A stretch of DNA of 64,000 nucleotides from Actinomycetota bacterium (GTDB lineage Bacteria; Actinomycetota; Thermoleophilia; Solirubrobacterales; 70-9). The notes under the pieces are model-generated. The model saw only the letters and a program-made list of their open reading frames with translations, did not search any database and was not told the origin of the DNA. The stretch lies in NCBI GenBank assembly GCA_018268675.1, contig JAFDWB010000084.1:62001-126000 (forward strand), written 5' to 3'. The translations under genes were made by a program, and so were the position numbers. Each line of letters begins with the position of its first letter. The stretch's first letter is position 1. Shown here in pieces: positions 46,916-56,375 of the stretch.

Positions 46916-49804
46916 TCAGCGGGTGGCGCGGTCGAGGGCGTTGACGACCGACTCGTAGGGGCGGCCCGTGGCGCGCGACATGGCGATCTCGCAGGTGCGG
47001 TTGGCGGAGAGGTAGACGTCGAAGCGGCGGGTCGAGAGCTCGCCTGCCTCGGCACGCGTCGCGGCGGCGGTCAGCTCGGGGTGGGTGATGCCACGGTCGC
47101 CGGCGAAGCCGCAGCAGGTCGCGGTCGGGGGCAGGTAGACGTCGTCGGCGAGCGCCGCGGCGAGGGCGCGGAGGCGCGCGGAGTCGCCCTGGCGGTTCGT
47201 GGCGCAGGTCGGGTGGATCGCCGCCGCGCCGACCTTGCGACGGATGTCGAGCGCGGGCAGCAGGCGGTCATGCGCCCAGGCGACCGCGTCGAGGATCTGG
47301 AGCGTGGCCAGACGCGCGGCGTTCGCCTCGGTCAGGGTCCCCTCTCCCGGCTCGGCGATCGTGCCGGTGCAGGAGGCGGCGTCGACGACGATCGGCAGCG
47401 CCCCCTCGCCGCTCCACCCCCAGAGGCGCTCGACCAGCTCGTTCGCCTTGTGCGCGCGCGCGGCGTCGAAGCCTTTCGAGCTCCAGGGCAGCCCGCAGCA
47501 GCTCCCCGCCACGTCGCCCGGGATCCAGACCGACAGCCCCGCGCGCGCCGACACCGAGACGAGCGCCTCCACCGGCCCGCCGCCGAAGATCCGATTCGTG
47601 CACGAGGGCACGTAGACCGCCGCGGCACCCTCCCCGACGCTTGTTACCCCACGGGTAACAAGCGTCGGGGAGTTCGTCGCCGGCAGGCGTCCCGCGGCGG
47701 GGCCGGGGAGGGCGCGACCCCTGCGGGTGCGGCGGGCGGCCGGGGCGGCGAGCCGCAGCGCCGCTCGCGAGGCCGCCTCGACCGCGCCCCAGCGCTTCGC
47801 CGCGGTCAGCGCCGCGCGCTCCGCCGCCGCGGTGTGGCGAGCCGCGCGCAGCTCCTTCACCAGGGCCCCGGTGTCGATCCCGACCGGGCAGGCGAGCCGG
47901 CAGCTGCCGTCGGCGGCGCAGGTGTCGAGCGCCTCGTACCCGAGCTCCTCCAGCAGCGCCCGCTGCACCGCCGAGCCGCGCGGCTGGCGGGCGATCTCGC
48001 GCCGCAGCACGATCCGCTGGCGCGGCGTCGTGGTCAGGTCGCGGCTCGGGCAGACCGGCTCGCAGAAGCCGCACTCGACGCACGTCGTCGCCGTCTCCTC
48101 GATCGGCGGCGTCGTCTTCAGGTCGCGCAGGTGCGCGGTGGGGTCGCGGCTCAGGATCACGCCGGGCGAGAGCACCCGATCGGGATCGGCGAGGCGCTTC
48201 ACCCGCCACATCAGCGCGGTCGCCTTCGCCCCCCACTCGCGCTCGACGTAGGGGGCCATGTTCACGCCGGTCCCATGCTCGGCCTTCAGCGAGCCGTCGT
48301 ACTTGTCGACGATCAGGGCGACCAGCGCCTCCATGAAGTCCTCGTAGCGCTCGATGTCCCGGGGCTCGGAGAAATCCGGGGTGAGCATGAAGTGGAGGTT
48401 CCCGGCCGAGGCGTGCCCGGCGACGCCCGGCAGGAAGCCGTGCTCGATCAGGAGCGGCTGCAGGTCCGCGGCGCACTCGGCGATCCGGGCCGGCGGCACG
48501 CAGACGTCCTCGAGGATCAGCGCCGTGCCCGGTCGGCGCAGGCGCCCGACCAGCCCCAGCAGGCCCTCGCGCACCCGCCAGGCCGTCTCGATCTCCGCCG
48601 GGTCGCGGGTGAAGGCGATCGGGCGGATCGTCTCGTGGCCGGCGAGCACCTCGATCCCGGTCGCCACCTGCGCCGCGAGCTCCTCCTCGGTCGCGCCGCC
48701 GTACTCGACCAGGAGTGCCGCCGAGGTGGGGTCGAGCTCCTTCCACTCCTGAGGCGCGCCGACCATGTTCCAGGCGGCGGTGATCAGCGCGGGCGCGACC
48801 ATCAGCTCGACCGCGGTGGCGCCGCTCGCGACCAGTTCGCCGACCGGGGCGACGGCGCGGTCGATGTCCGGGAAGTGGACCCAGGAGACGGTCGTCAGCG
48901 GCGGCAGCGGCACGGTCTCGAAGACGACCTCGGAGATGTAGGCGAGCGTCCCCTCCGAGCCGACCAGCAGGCGGCGGAAGATCTCCAGCGACTCCTCGGC
49001 GTCGAGGAAGGCGCAGAGGCGGTAACCCGTCGTGTTCTTGATCTCGAACTTGCGGCGGATGCGGGCGACGAGCGCCTCGTCGGCGCGGATCTCGTCGCGG
49101 ATCGCCGCCAGGCCCGCGGCGAGCTCCGGCTCGGCCGCCGCGAACTCGGCGCCGGCGCCCGGCGCGGCGGTGTCGATCCGCGTCCCCGAAGGGAGGACGA
49201 AGGTGAGCGAGCGGACGGTCGAGTAGGAGTCCTTGGTGACCCCGCAGCGCATCCCGCCCGAGTTGTTGGCGACGACGCCGCCGACCGTGGCGACGTCGGT
49301 GCTGGCCGGGTCGGGGCCGAGGCGGCGGCCGAGCGGCGCGAGCACCCGGTTGGCGTGACCGAGGATCGCGCCGGTGCCGACCCGCGCGGCGCCGCCCTCG
49401 TCCTCCACCGCGATGCCGCCGAAGTGGCGGCGCACGTCGACCAGGATGCCGTCGGTCTGGCCCTGGCCGTTCAGGCTGGTGCCGCCGGCGCGGAAGGTGA
49501 CCGGGACGCCGCGCTCGCGGCCGAAGGCGAGGACCTTGGCGACGTCGCCGACCTCCTTCGCCATCACCACCGCGCGCGGGAAGCGGCGGTAGGGGCTCGC
49601 GTCGGAGGCGTAGCGGACGAGGTCGCCGGGGCGGGCGAGGACGCGGTCGGCGCCGAGCAGGTCCTCCAGCTCCCCGCGCAGCGGCTGGGCGACGCCGGCG
49701 GCGAGCGCTTCGGGGGCGCGGTCGGGCGCCGGGTCGCGGGTCGGCGGGGCGAGCGCCGCCGGGCCGCGGTCGAACAGCGAGGGGAGCTTCCTGGTGCCGG
49801 ACAC
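46916..49804 (-). CDS. FAD-linked 2-hydroxyacid dehydrogenase with ferredoxin and CCG domains
   Basis: 962 residues from GTG 49804. Residues ~50-270: FAD-PCMH domain (VTFRAGGTSLNGQGQTDGIL; GPDPASTDVATVGGVVANNS). To ~560: substrate-binding FAD-oxidase C domain (GVAGHASAGNLHFMLTPDFS; DGSLKAEHGTGVNMAPYVER). Then two ferredoxin motifs, CVECGFCEPVCPS and CAADGSCRLACPVG. The last ~230 residues hold the heterodisulfide-reductase-like CCG repeats (CTNRIFGG, GSCCGLPW, TCCGFAGD). Similar to D-lactate/D-2-hydroxyglutarate dehydrogenases passing electrons to quinone. A 43-bp palindrome lies in the linker (residues ~711-725). It is 4 bp after the decarboxylase gene. Confidence 0.93.
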   Translation of the reverse strand: MSGTRKLPSLFDRGPAALAPPTRDPAPDRAPEALAAGVAQPLRGELEDLLGADRVLARPGDLVRYASDASPYRRFPRAVVMAKEVGDVAKVLAFGRERGVPVTFRAGGTSLNGQGQTDGILVDVRRHFGGIAVEDEGGAARVGTGAILGHANRVLAPLGRRLGPDPASTDVATVGGVVANNSGGMRCGVTKDSYSTVRSLTFVLPSGTRIDTAAPGAGAEFAAAEPELAAGLAAIRDEIRADEALVARIRRKFEIKNTTGYRLCAFLDAEESLEIFRRLLVGSEGTLAYISEVVFETVPLPPLTTVSWVHFPDIDRAVAPVGELVASGATAVELMVAPALITAAWNMVGAPQEWKELDPTSAALLVEYGGATEEELAAQVATGIEVLAGHETIRPIAFTRDPAEIETAWRVREGLLGLVGRLRRPGTALILEDVCVPPARIAECAADLQPLLIEHGFLPGVAGHASAGNLHFMLTPDFSEPRDIERYEDFMEALVALIVDKYDGSLKAEHGTGVNMAPYVEREWGAKATALMWRVKRLADPDRVLSPGVILSRDPTAHLRDLKTTPPIEETATTCVECGFCEPVCPSRDLTTTPRQRIVLRREIARQPRGSAVQRALLEELGYEALDTCAADGSCRLACPVGIDTGALVKELRAARHTAAAERAALTAAKRWGAVEAASRAALRLAAPAARRTRRGRALPGPAAGRLPATNSPTLVTRGVTSVGEGAAAVYVPSCTNRIFGGGPVEALVSVSARAGLSVWIPGDVAGSCCGLPWSSKGFDAARAHKANELVERLWGWSGEGALPIVVDAASCTGTIAEPGEGTLTEANAARLATLQILDAVAWAHDRLLPALDIRRKVGAAAIHPTCATNRQGDSARLRALAAALADDVYLPPTATCCGFAGDRGITHPELTAAATRAEAGELSTRRFDVYLSANRTCEIAMSRATGRPYESVVNALDRATR
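47630..47672. repeat. 43-bp palindrome within the FAD-dehydrogenase reading frame
   Basis: 20-bp perfect arms 47630-47649 and 47653-47672 (CCGACGCTTGTTACCC core) with a 3-nt loop, encoding NSPTLVTRGVTSVGE in the linker before the first CCG motif. AT-richer than its surroundings and unlike the neighbouring Ala/Arg-rich linker. Confidence 0.8.
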
Positions 49805-49808
49805 GGCA

Positions 49809-51407
49809 CTAGAAGAGTGACATTCCCGGCGCGACCGGGACTTCGACCAGCTCCGGGCGCGGCGAGGCGAGCGCCGCGGCGAGGGCGCCGGCGACCTCGT
49901 CCCGATCGGCGGCGTACGCGGTGTTGACGCCGTATCCCGCGGCGACCGCGGCGACGTCGAGCCGCGGCAGGTCGAGGCCGGGCGCGCCGGTGATCTGCGC
50001 GACCTCGGCGAACCACTTGAGGATCGCGTACTCCTCGTTGCGGAGGACCAGGAAGGTGACCGGGACGTCGTGGGCGACGGCGCTCCAGAAGCCGGTGATC
50101 GCGTACTGCGCGGAACCCTCGCCGAGCACGCAGACGACCGGACGGTCGGGCTCGGCCATCTGCACCCCGATCGCCGCCGCGAGGCCGAAGCCGAGGCCGC
50201 CGCCGGCGCTGAAGTAGTAGGAGCCGGGGCGCGAGAGCCGCAACTGGTTGCGCAGGGCGAGGGTCGAGGAGGGGGACTCGAGGACGACGATCGCGTCCTC
50301 GGGGAGGACCTCGCGGAGGGCGCCGTGGACGGTGGAGGCGTCCAGCGGGTCGGTGAGCGGGAGGTCGCCCGGGCCGGGGTTCGGCTCGGGCGCCGGGCGG
50401 TCGGACTCGGGGACGGCCTCCAGCAGCGCCGCCAGCGTGAGGCCGACGTCGGCGACGATCGCGTCGCCCATCGGCGCGCGGACCGCCTCGTCGGGGTCGG
50501 AGGTGATCGCGACGAGGCGAGCGCCCTCGGGCAGCAGCGGCCCGGGGATGTAGGGGTAGTACGGGAAGACCGAGCTGCCGACGACGAGGATCAGGTCGTG
50601 GCCCGCGAGCGTCTGGCCGATCGGGCCGATCGCGGGCGGCAGGACGCCGCGGAAGTTCGGGTGGTCCTCGGGGAAGCCGAGGCGGGCGCCGCCGGTCGCG
50701 GGCGAGGCCCAGACCGGGAGGTGCTGGCGCTCGGCGAGGGCGATGGCGCTCTCCCAGCCGCCCGCGGGGTCGATGTCGGGGCCGGCGACGAGGACCGGGT
50801 TGCGGGCCGCGTCGAGCTCCGCGGCGAGCGCGGCGACGGCGGCCGGGTCGGCGACGGCGCGACCGCTCACCTTACGGGTGATCGTGTGGCGGGCGTCGGC
50901 GGCGTCGACCTCGGCATCCCAGTCGTCCATCGGCAGGCTGACGAAGACCGGCCCGCGCGGCGCCAGCCGGGCGAGGTGGGCGCCGTGCGCGAGCGCCAGC
51001 GGCACGTCCTCGGCGCGCGGCGGCTCGTAGCTCCACTTGACCAGCGGGTGCGGCATGCGGGTCGCGTCGCGGTTGGTCAGGTTCGCCTGCATGGTGATCT
51101 GGGCGCGCGCCTGCTGGCCCGCGGTGATCAGGAGCGGCGAGTGGTTGGCCTGGGCGCCCGCGATCGCCCCCATCGCGTTGCCGACCCCCGGCGCGGTGTG
51201 CAGGTTCACCACGGTGGTCCGGCCCGAGGCCTGCGCGAACCCGTCCGCCATGCCCACCACCACGGCCTCCTGCAACCCGAGCACGTAACGGAAGTCACTC
51301 GGGAAGTCACGAAGCATCGGCAACTCGGTCGACCCCGGGTTGCCGAAGATCGTCGTCATCCCCTGCTGCCGGAACAGGTCGAAGGTCGCCTCGCGAACGG
51401 TCGGCAT
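49809..51407 (-). CDS. benzoylformate decarboxylase-like ThDP enzyme
   Basis: 532 residues from ATG 51407. IFGNPGSTELPMLRDFPSDF carries the Ser of benzoylformate decarboxylase; LQEAVVVGMADGFAQASGRT has the cofactor Glu; NLHTAPGVGNAMGAIAGAQ has the active-site His. The ThDP-binding region reads VVCVLGEGSAQYAITGFWSA (GDG altered to GEG), then LRNEEYAILKWF. It decarboxylates 2-oxo acids to aldehydes. The FAD dehydrogenase follows after 4 bp, suggesting hydroxyacid to oxoacid to aldehyde flow. A palindromic operator lies 20 bp upstream of the start. Confidence 0.9.
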   Translation of the reverse strand: MPTVREATFDLFRQQGMTTIFGNPGSTELPMLRDFPSDFRYVLGLQEAVVVGMADGFAQASGRTTVVNLHTAPGVGNAMGAIAGAQANHSPLLITAGQQARAQITMQANLTNRDATRMPHPLVKWSYEPPRAEDVPLALAHGAHLARLAPRGPVFVSLPMDDWDAEVDAADARHTITRKVSGRAVADPAAVAALAAELDAARNPVLVAGPDIDPAGGWESAIALAERQHLPVWASPATGGARLGFPEDHPNFRGVLPPAIGPIGQTLAGHDLILVVGSSVFPYYPYIPGPLLPEGARLVAITSDPDEAVRAPMGDAIVADVGLTLAALLEAVPESDRPAPEPNPGPGDLPLTDPLDASTVHGALREVLPEDAIVVLESPSSTLALRNQLRLSRPGSYYFSAGGGLGFGLAAAIGVQMAEPDRPVVCVLGEGSAQYAITGFWSAVAHDVPVTFLVLRNEEYAILKWFAEVAQITGAPGLDLPRLDVAAVAAGYGVNTAYAADRDEVAGALAAALASPRPELVEVPVAPGMSLF

Positions 51408-51426
51408 CGCCGCCAGCCTACTCGTA

Positions 51427-51440
51427 ACACCGATCGGTGT
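51427..51440. promoter_or_regulatory. TetR-type operator palindrome
   Basis: ACACCGATCGGTGT is a perfect 14-bp palindrome 19 bp upstream of the decarboxylase ATG, where it would block transcription. The form resembles TetR/AcrR family sites. No tetR gene is in the window. Confidence 0.6.
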
Positions 51441-51499
51441 AATGCTGGCCGATAAGTTGCAAATCTTACGAGCCAGCCCATGGGCCCGATGAGAACCGG

Positions 51500-51625
51500 G
51501 TGAGGGATCAATTGCTGAGATCACACCCACCGCTCGCCCCGCGCCTCGTCGGCCTGGCGCTCGTCTGCGTGGGCCTCTTCAGCCTCGCGACGATCGTCGG
51601 TCTCGTCGCCAACGGCCTGGCCTGA
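51500..51625 (+). CDS. 41-residue single-pass membrane peptide
   Basis: From GTG 51500: MRDQLLRSHPPLAPRLVGLA followed by LVCVGLFSLATIVGLVANGL, a basic/polar N-terminus and one hydrophobic helix. It lies between the decarboxylase operator and fumC. A candidate small membrane protein; no family recognised. The ribosome-binding site is weak, so confidence is moderate. Confidence 0.4.
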   Translation: MRDQLLRSHPPLAPRLVGLALVCVGLFSLATIVGLVANGLA

Positions 51626-51731
51626 GCCGGCTGCCCGCATGTGACGGCCCCGGCCCGCCTGCGCGCAATACGCTTGGTCTCCCCCATTCGGACTTCACGA
51701 ATCTCCCCACAGACACGACGGAGGCAGAAAC

Positions 51732-53072
51732 TTGAGCGTTGACGCAGAGACCCCCTCGGGCGAGCAGCTCTGGGGTGGCGAGACCACCAAAGCGGTCGAC
51801 AACTTCCCGGTTTCCGGCGAGCGGGTGCCGGTTCCCGTGGTGCGCTGGCTGGGCCGGATCAAGTCGGCGGCGGCGGAAGCCAATGCCGGGCTGGGCAAGC
51901 TGGACGGTGAGCTGGCGGAGCGGATCGCGGCGGCGGGCACGGCGGTCGCCGAGGGCAAGTACGACGACCAGTTTCCGATCGACGTGTTCCAGACCGGTTC
52001 GGGCACGTCGTCGAACATGAACGCCAACGAGGTGATCGCCAACCTTGCGGGCGAGGGCGCCCACCCCAACGACCACGTGAACATGGGGCAGTCGTCCAAC
52101 GACGTCTTCCCGAGCGCGGTGCACCTGGCGGCGCTCGACGAGGTGACGCACGACCTGCTGCCCGCAATGGGCGCGCTCGAGGACGCTCTCGCGGCGAAGT
52201 CGCGCGAGTTCCGTGACATCGTCAAGGCGGGGCGCACGCATCTGATGGACGCGGTGCCGGTCACCCTCGGCCAGGAGTTCGGCGGCTACGCGGCGCAGGT
52301 GCGGCTCGCCGTGCAGCGGGTCGAGGCGACGCTGCGGCGGGTCGGCCAGATCCCGCTCGGCGGTACCGCGACCGGCACCGGCCTCAACACCCACCCCGAG
52401 TTCGCCGCCAAGGTGCGGGAGAAGCTCGCGGCCGACACCGGCCTCGAGATCTCGGCGCCGCTCGACCCGTTCGAGGCGCAGGGCAACCGCGACGCGCTCG
52501 TGGAGCTGTCCGGAGCGCTCAAGGTCTACGCGGTCTCGCTCAACAAGATCGCCAACGACCTGGCGCTGATGGGCTCCGGCCCGCGGGCGGGGCTCGCCGA
52601 GCTGCGCCTGCCGGAGCTGCAGAAGGGCTCCTCGATCATGCCGGGCAAGGTCAACCCGGTCATCCCCGAGGTCGTGATCCAGGTCGCCGCCCAGGTGATC
52701 GGCAACGACTCGGCGATCACGATCGGCGGCATGCAGGGACAGTTCGAGCTGAACGTGCGGGTGCCGCTGATCGCCCGCAACCTGCTCGGCTCGATCAAGC
52801 TGCTGGCGAGCGCCTCCCGCCTCCTGAACGAGAAGTGCGTGGCGGGCGTCGAGGCCAACGAGGAGATGACCGAGCGCCACGCCGAGGCCACCCTCGCCAC
52901 GGCGACCGCCCTCAACCCGCACATTGGCTACGACGCCGCGGCCGCCATCGTCAAGGACGCCGCCGACTCAGGCCGCCCGCTGCGCGAGGTCGCGCTGGAG
53001 CATGGTGTCTCGGCGGAGACGCTGGACGAGGCTCTCGACCACCACAAGATGGCGCGGCCGCACGAGCAGTAG
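51732..53072 (+). CDS. fumC: class II fumarate hydratase
   Basis: 446 residues from TTG 51732. Signature GSSIMPGKVNPVIPE, with FQTGSGTSSNMNANEVIANL, HVNMGQSSNDVFPSAVHLAA and KAGRTHLMDAVPVTLGQEFG (catalytic His). It is the iron-free tetrameric enzyme hydrating fumarate to malate. Length is slightly short of the usual 460. It stands alone; repeat locus 3 begins 25 bp after the stop and may act as its 3' end. Confidence 0.96.
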   Translation: MSVDAETPSGEQLWGGETTKAVDNFPVSGERVPVPVVRWLGRIKSAAAEANAGLGKLDGELAERIAAAGTAVAEGKYDDQFPIDVFQTGSGTSSNMNANEVIANLAGEGAHPNDHVNMGQSSNDVFPSAVHLAALDEVTHDLLPAMGALEDALAAKSREFRDIVKAGRTHLMDAVPVTLGQEFGGYAAQVRLAVQRVEATLRRVGQIPLGGTATGTGLNTHPEFAAKVREKLAADTGLEISAPLDPFEAQGNRDALVELSGALKVYAVSLNKIANDLALMGSGPRAGLAELRLPELQKGSSIMPGKVNPVIPEVVIQVAAQVIGNDSAITIGGMQGQFELNVRVPLIARNLLGSIKLLASASRLLNEKCVAGVEANEEMTERHAEATLATATALNPHIGYDAAAAIVKDAADSGRPLREVALEHGVSAETLDEALDHHKMARPHEQ

Positions 53073-53097
53073 GCGGCGCCTGGGGCGGCGGAGGCGA

Positions 53098-53652
53098 AGG
53101 TTCGGGGCGCGGGCGGCCGTCCGAGATGCGTCCCGGGCGCCTCATGGGGGTCCTGGCAGGCTGTGACCCCCATGAGGCGCCCGGGACGTGAGGGGTTCGT
53201 GGGGAGTTGCACAGGGATGGTGCGAAGTCGGACTTCCGTGATGGTCCCGTGGGGAAAGGAGGCCTCGGACCGCTGTGACGGGGCGCCCGTGGAGCCTTAC
53301 TCGCGTATAGAACGAGTTTCTCTCCACAGCAACGTCCTGACCAATCGGGAGGCATAAGGAACCGCGACGGACCTCCCCTCTCTCCCGCCCCTGACCCCGT
53401 CCACCTGTTCCTTTTGGTCGCCTGGGCGCCATAAGGAACAGCTGGACGGGGGGCGTCCTCCTGACGCGGACGAGGTCCGACTTCGGTGATGGAGCCGTGA
53501 CGCTCCCGTGCCATCCCCCGTCACTCCCCGTGCCCCTTCCTCTTCCCTCGGGCCCGGCCGTCTCGGCCACGGCCACAGCCCGCCAGGGTCGTGGACGAGA
53601 CGGCCCGTCCCTTGTGCTTCGGGCGCCAGCTTGAGGGACCCCGTCCCTTCCA
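53098..53652 (+). repeat. composite hairpin repeat, locus 3 (modules A-D-B-C)
   Basis: This 599-bp gene-free interval (53073-53671) is a near-copy of locus 1 in the same orientation. Module A: 53129-53152/53165-53188, arms and loop identical to locus 1. The D position holds a different hairpin (GTGGAG 53289-53294 with CTCCAC 53322-53327; inner ACTCG/CGAGT). A half-B remnant GGCATAAGGAACC lies at 53351. Module B: CTGTTCCTTTTGG (53405-53417) with CCATAAGGAACAG (53429-53441). Module C: 53556-53571/53590-53605. Short shared motifs such as GAAGTCGGACTTCCGTGA link the modules. Confidence 0.85.
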
Positions 53653-53671
53653 AGCAGTGCGCCACGCCCCG

Positions 53672-55117
53672 CTACCCCTGGAGCGTGACGAACCTCTCCT
53701 CGGTCAGCTCGTAGACCGCGAACGCCGGGCCCTCTCTCGTGTTCCCGGAGTCCTTCACGCCGCCGTAGGGCATCTGATCCGCCCGGAAGGACGGCACTTC
53801 GTTGACCATGATGCCGCCGAACTCGAGGGTCTTGCCCGCCTCGATCGCGCGGCCGAGGTCGCGGGTGAAGACGCCCGCCTGGAGGCCGAACTTCGAGTCG
53901 TTCGCCATCGCCAGGCCTTCGGAGAAGTCGTCGAAGGTGTCGATCGTGGCGACCGGGCCAAAAACCTCCTCGGTCCAGACCCTGGTGGATTTCGGGGCGC
54001 CGCGGAGGAGGGTCGGCGCCAGGCAGCGGCCCTCGTCGACCAGCTCGCCGCCGGTGACCAGCTCGGCGCCCGCGGCCACGGCCTCGTCGATCCACTCCTT
54101 CACCCGGTCGCGGTCGGCGGGGGTGATCAGCGGGCCGACGTCGGTCGCCGGGTCGAGCGGGTCGCCGATCACCAGGCCGCCGACGTTCTCCGCCAGGCGC
54201 TCGGTGAAGCGGTCGGCGATCGCCGAGTGCAGGAGGATCCGCTGGATCGAGATGCACACCTGGCCGGCGTGGGCGAAGGCGGCGACCTGGGTCTTGTCCG
54301 CGGCCGCCTCCCAGTCGCCGTCGTCGTGGACGATCAGCGGCGCGTTGGAGCCGAGCTCCAGGTTCACCTTCTTGTGCGGCGCGCGCGAGCGGATCCCCCA
54401 GCCGACCGGCGCCGAACCGGTGAAGGTGATCGCGCCGACCAGCGGGTGCTCGACGATCGCGTTGCCGACTTCCGACCCCGGGCCGGGCACCACGTTCAGC
54501 CAGCCCTCCGGCAGGCCTGCCTCGTTCAGGATCTCGACCAGCTTGATCGCCGTGATCGGCGTCTGCCCGGCGGGCTTCAGCACCACCGCGTTACCCGCCG
54601 CGATCGCCGGACCGAGCTTGTGCGCGACGAGGTTCAGCGGGAAGTTGAAGGGTGAGATCGCGCCGACCACCCCGTAGGGCACCCGCAGCATCACGCCGAC
54701 CTTGCCGACCCCGCCGCTCGAGGCCTCCATCGGCACCGTGCCGCCGGTCAGCTTGCGCGCCTCGACCGCGCTGAAGGTCAGCGTGTCGACGCAGCGGGTC
54801 GCCTCGACCGTCGCCGTCTTCAGCGGCTTGCCCGCCTCGGCGGCGATCGTCCGCGCCAGGTCCTCGACCCGCTCGCGCACCAGGGCGGCGGCGCGGTCGA
54901 GCACCGCGGCCCGCTCGTGTTGCGGGAAGTCGGCGGTCTCGAAGGCCCGGTGGGCGGCCTCGATCGCGCGCCGCGCGAGCGCCTCGTCGGCCTGCGCGAC
55001 CCGGCCGACGACGGTGCCGTCGTAGGGGCTGAGCACGTCCTGCCAGCCGACCCCCTCGCTCCACTCGCCCGCGACGAGGAGCCTGTGGTCGGTGGGTTTC
55101 ACCGTCTGCGTTGCCAA
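53672..55117 (-). CDS. aldehyde dehydrogenase (NAD(P)-dependent)
   Basis: 481 residues from TTG 55117. Catalytic Cys in FAHAGQVCISIQRIL, general-base Glu in KVNLELGSNAPLIV, Asn in ISPFNFPLNLVAHK, and the GGVKDSGNTREGPAFAVYEL C-terminal motif shared with lactaldehyde/phosphonoacetaldehyde and GapN-like groups. It oxidises aldehydes to acids. It may take the product of the decarboxylase at 50 kb, but the genes are not adjacent, so this is a guess. Downstream lies repeat locus 3. Confidence 0.92.
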   Translation of the reverse strand: MATQTVKPTDHRLLVAGEWSEGVGWQDVLSPYDGTVVGRVAQADEALARRAIEAAHRAFETADFPQHERAAVLDRAAALVRERVEDLARTIAAEAGKPLKTATVEATRCVDTLTFSAVEARKLTGGTVPMEASSGGVGKVGVMLRVPYGVVGAISPFNFPLNLVAHKLGPAIAAGNAVVLKPAGQTPITAIKLVEILNEAGLPEGWLNVVPGPGSEVGNAIVEHPLVGAITFTGSAPVGWGIRSRAPHKKVNLELGSNAPLIVHDDGDWEAAADKTQVAAFAHAGQVCISIQRILLHSAIADRFTERLAENVGGLVIGDPLDPATDVGPLITPADRDRVKEWIDEAVAAGAELVTGGELVDEGRCLAPTLLRGAPKSTRVWTEEVFGPVATIDTFDDFSEGLAMANDSKFGLQAGVFTRDLGRAIEAGKTLEFGGIMVNEVPSFRADQMPYGGVKDSGNTREGPAFAVYELTEERFVTLQG

Positions 55118-55214
55118 CTTCCGACCTCCTCGATCCTTCTCTCGCGTTCAACCGAACCGGACCTGTCCAGCGTAGCGCCGGCCGGAACTCCGCCCCGCCG
55201 TCTCTGTTGATGAG

Positions 55215-56375
55215 ATGCACGCCGTGCTCCTCCCCCACCCGATGCGCGCGCTCCGCCGCCACCCCATCCCGTTCGCCCTCGCGCTGCTCGCGGCGCTCGC
55301 CTGCGCCTGCGGGGCGCTCGCCGCGACCGCCCGCGCCCAGGTCAGCTGGGTCATCCACGGGCACGGCTTCGGCCACGGGGTCGGGATGAGCGCCTATGGC
55401 GCCTACGGCTACGCGCTCCACGGCAAGGGCTACAAGTTCATCCTCGGCCACTACTACCCGGGGACCGCGCTGGGGACGCTGAGCGGCCCGCACGTCGTCC
55501 GCGTCCTCCTCGAAACCGCCCCCGGCGACATCACCTTCACCGAAGCGACCGGCGCCTGCGGGGTGGCGCTCGAACCGACCAGCACCTACCAGGCGCACCG
55601 GCTCGGCAACACGGTCGTGCTGCGGAGCTCCGCGGGCAAGCCGCTGAAACGCTGCGGCGGCACGCTTCGCGCGGCCGGCGCCGGCGGGATCATCGGCATC
55701 GGCGGCCTCGGGCGCTACCGCGGCGCGCTCGAAGTCGTCCCGACCGGCGCGAGCCGGCTGAACGTCGTCAACGCGCTCGCCCTCGACCAGTACGTGAAAG
55801 GCGTGATCCCGAACGAGTCGCCGCCCTCCTGGCCGATGGCGGAGCTGAAGGCGCAGGCGGTGGCCTCGCGGTCCTTCGCGCTCACCGGCGGGGTCGGCGG
55901 CGACGGCTTCGAACTGTACGCGGACACCCGCAGCCAGGTCTACAAAGGGCTCGAATCGGAGTACACGACCTCCGACGAAGCCGCCGAACAGACCGCGGGG
56001 CAGGTGCTGATGTACGAAGGGAATGTCGCCGAGACGCTCTTCTCCGCCTGCTCGGGGGGCAAAACCGAGAGCATGCAGAACGTCTTCGGCACCGCGATCC
56101 CGTACCTGGTCGGCGTCCCCGACCCCTACGACAGCCTCTGCCCGCTGCACGAATGGACGCTCAACTTCAGCGGCCCGGAAATCAGCGCCAAGCTCGCCGG
56201 GCTGCTCCAGGGGCGGCTGAAGCAGGTGGCGATCACGAAGACCGGCTACTCGCCGCGGATCATCGAAGCCAAGCTCTACGGGACCGGCGGCGTGACCACG
56301 GTGACCGGGGAACAACTCGAGATCGCGCTGGGCGGATACTCCACCTGGATGACCTTCGAAAAGGTGGTCAAGTGA
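55215..56375 (+). CDS. secreted SpoIID/LytB-domain protein
   Basis: About 386 residues; ATG 55215 or, giving a tidier signal peptide, ATG 55242. Leader LALLAALACACGALAATARA, then IHGHGFGHGVGMSAYGAYGY, NALALDQYVKGVIPNESPPS, MAELKAQAVASRSFAL and LFSACSGGKTESMQNVFG, the SpoIID core (lytic transglycosylase-like wall remodelling in sporulating Firmicutes; a wall role in actinobacteria). No choline- or wall-binding repeats. About 14 of 20 Glu codons are GAA. Its stop overlaps the next gene (GTGA). Confidence 0.87.
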   Translation: MHAVLLPHPMRALRRHPIPFALALLAALACACGALAATARAQVSWVIHGHGFGHGVGMSAYGAYGYALHGKGYKFILGHYYPGTALGTLSGPHVVRVLLETAPGDITFTEATGACGVALEPTSTYQAHRLGNTVVLRSSAGKPLKRCGGTLRAAGAGGIIGIGGLGRYRGALEVVPTGASRLNVVNALALDQYVKGVIPNESPPSWPMAELKAQAVASRSFALTGGVGGDGFELYADTRSQVYKGLESEYTTSDEAAEQTAGQVLMYEGNVAETLFSACSGGKTESMQNVFGTAIPYLVGVPDPYDSLCPLHEWTLNFSGPEISAKLAGLLQGRLKQVAITKTGYSPRIIEAKLYGTGGVTTVTGEQLEIALGGYSTWMTFEKVVK

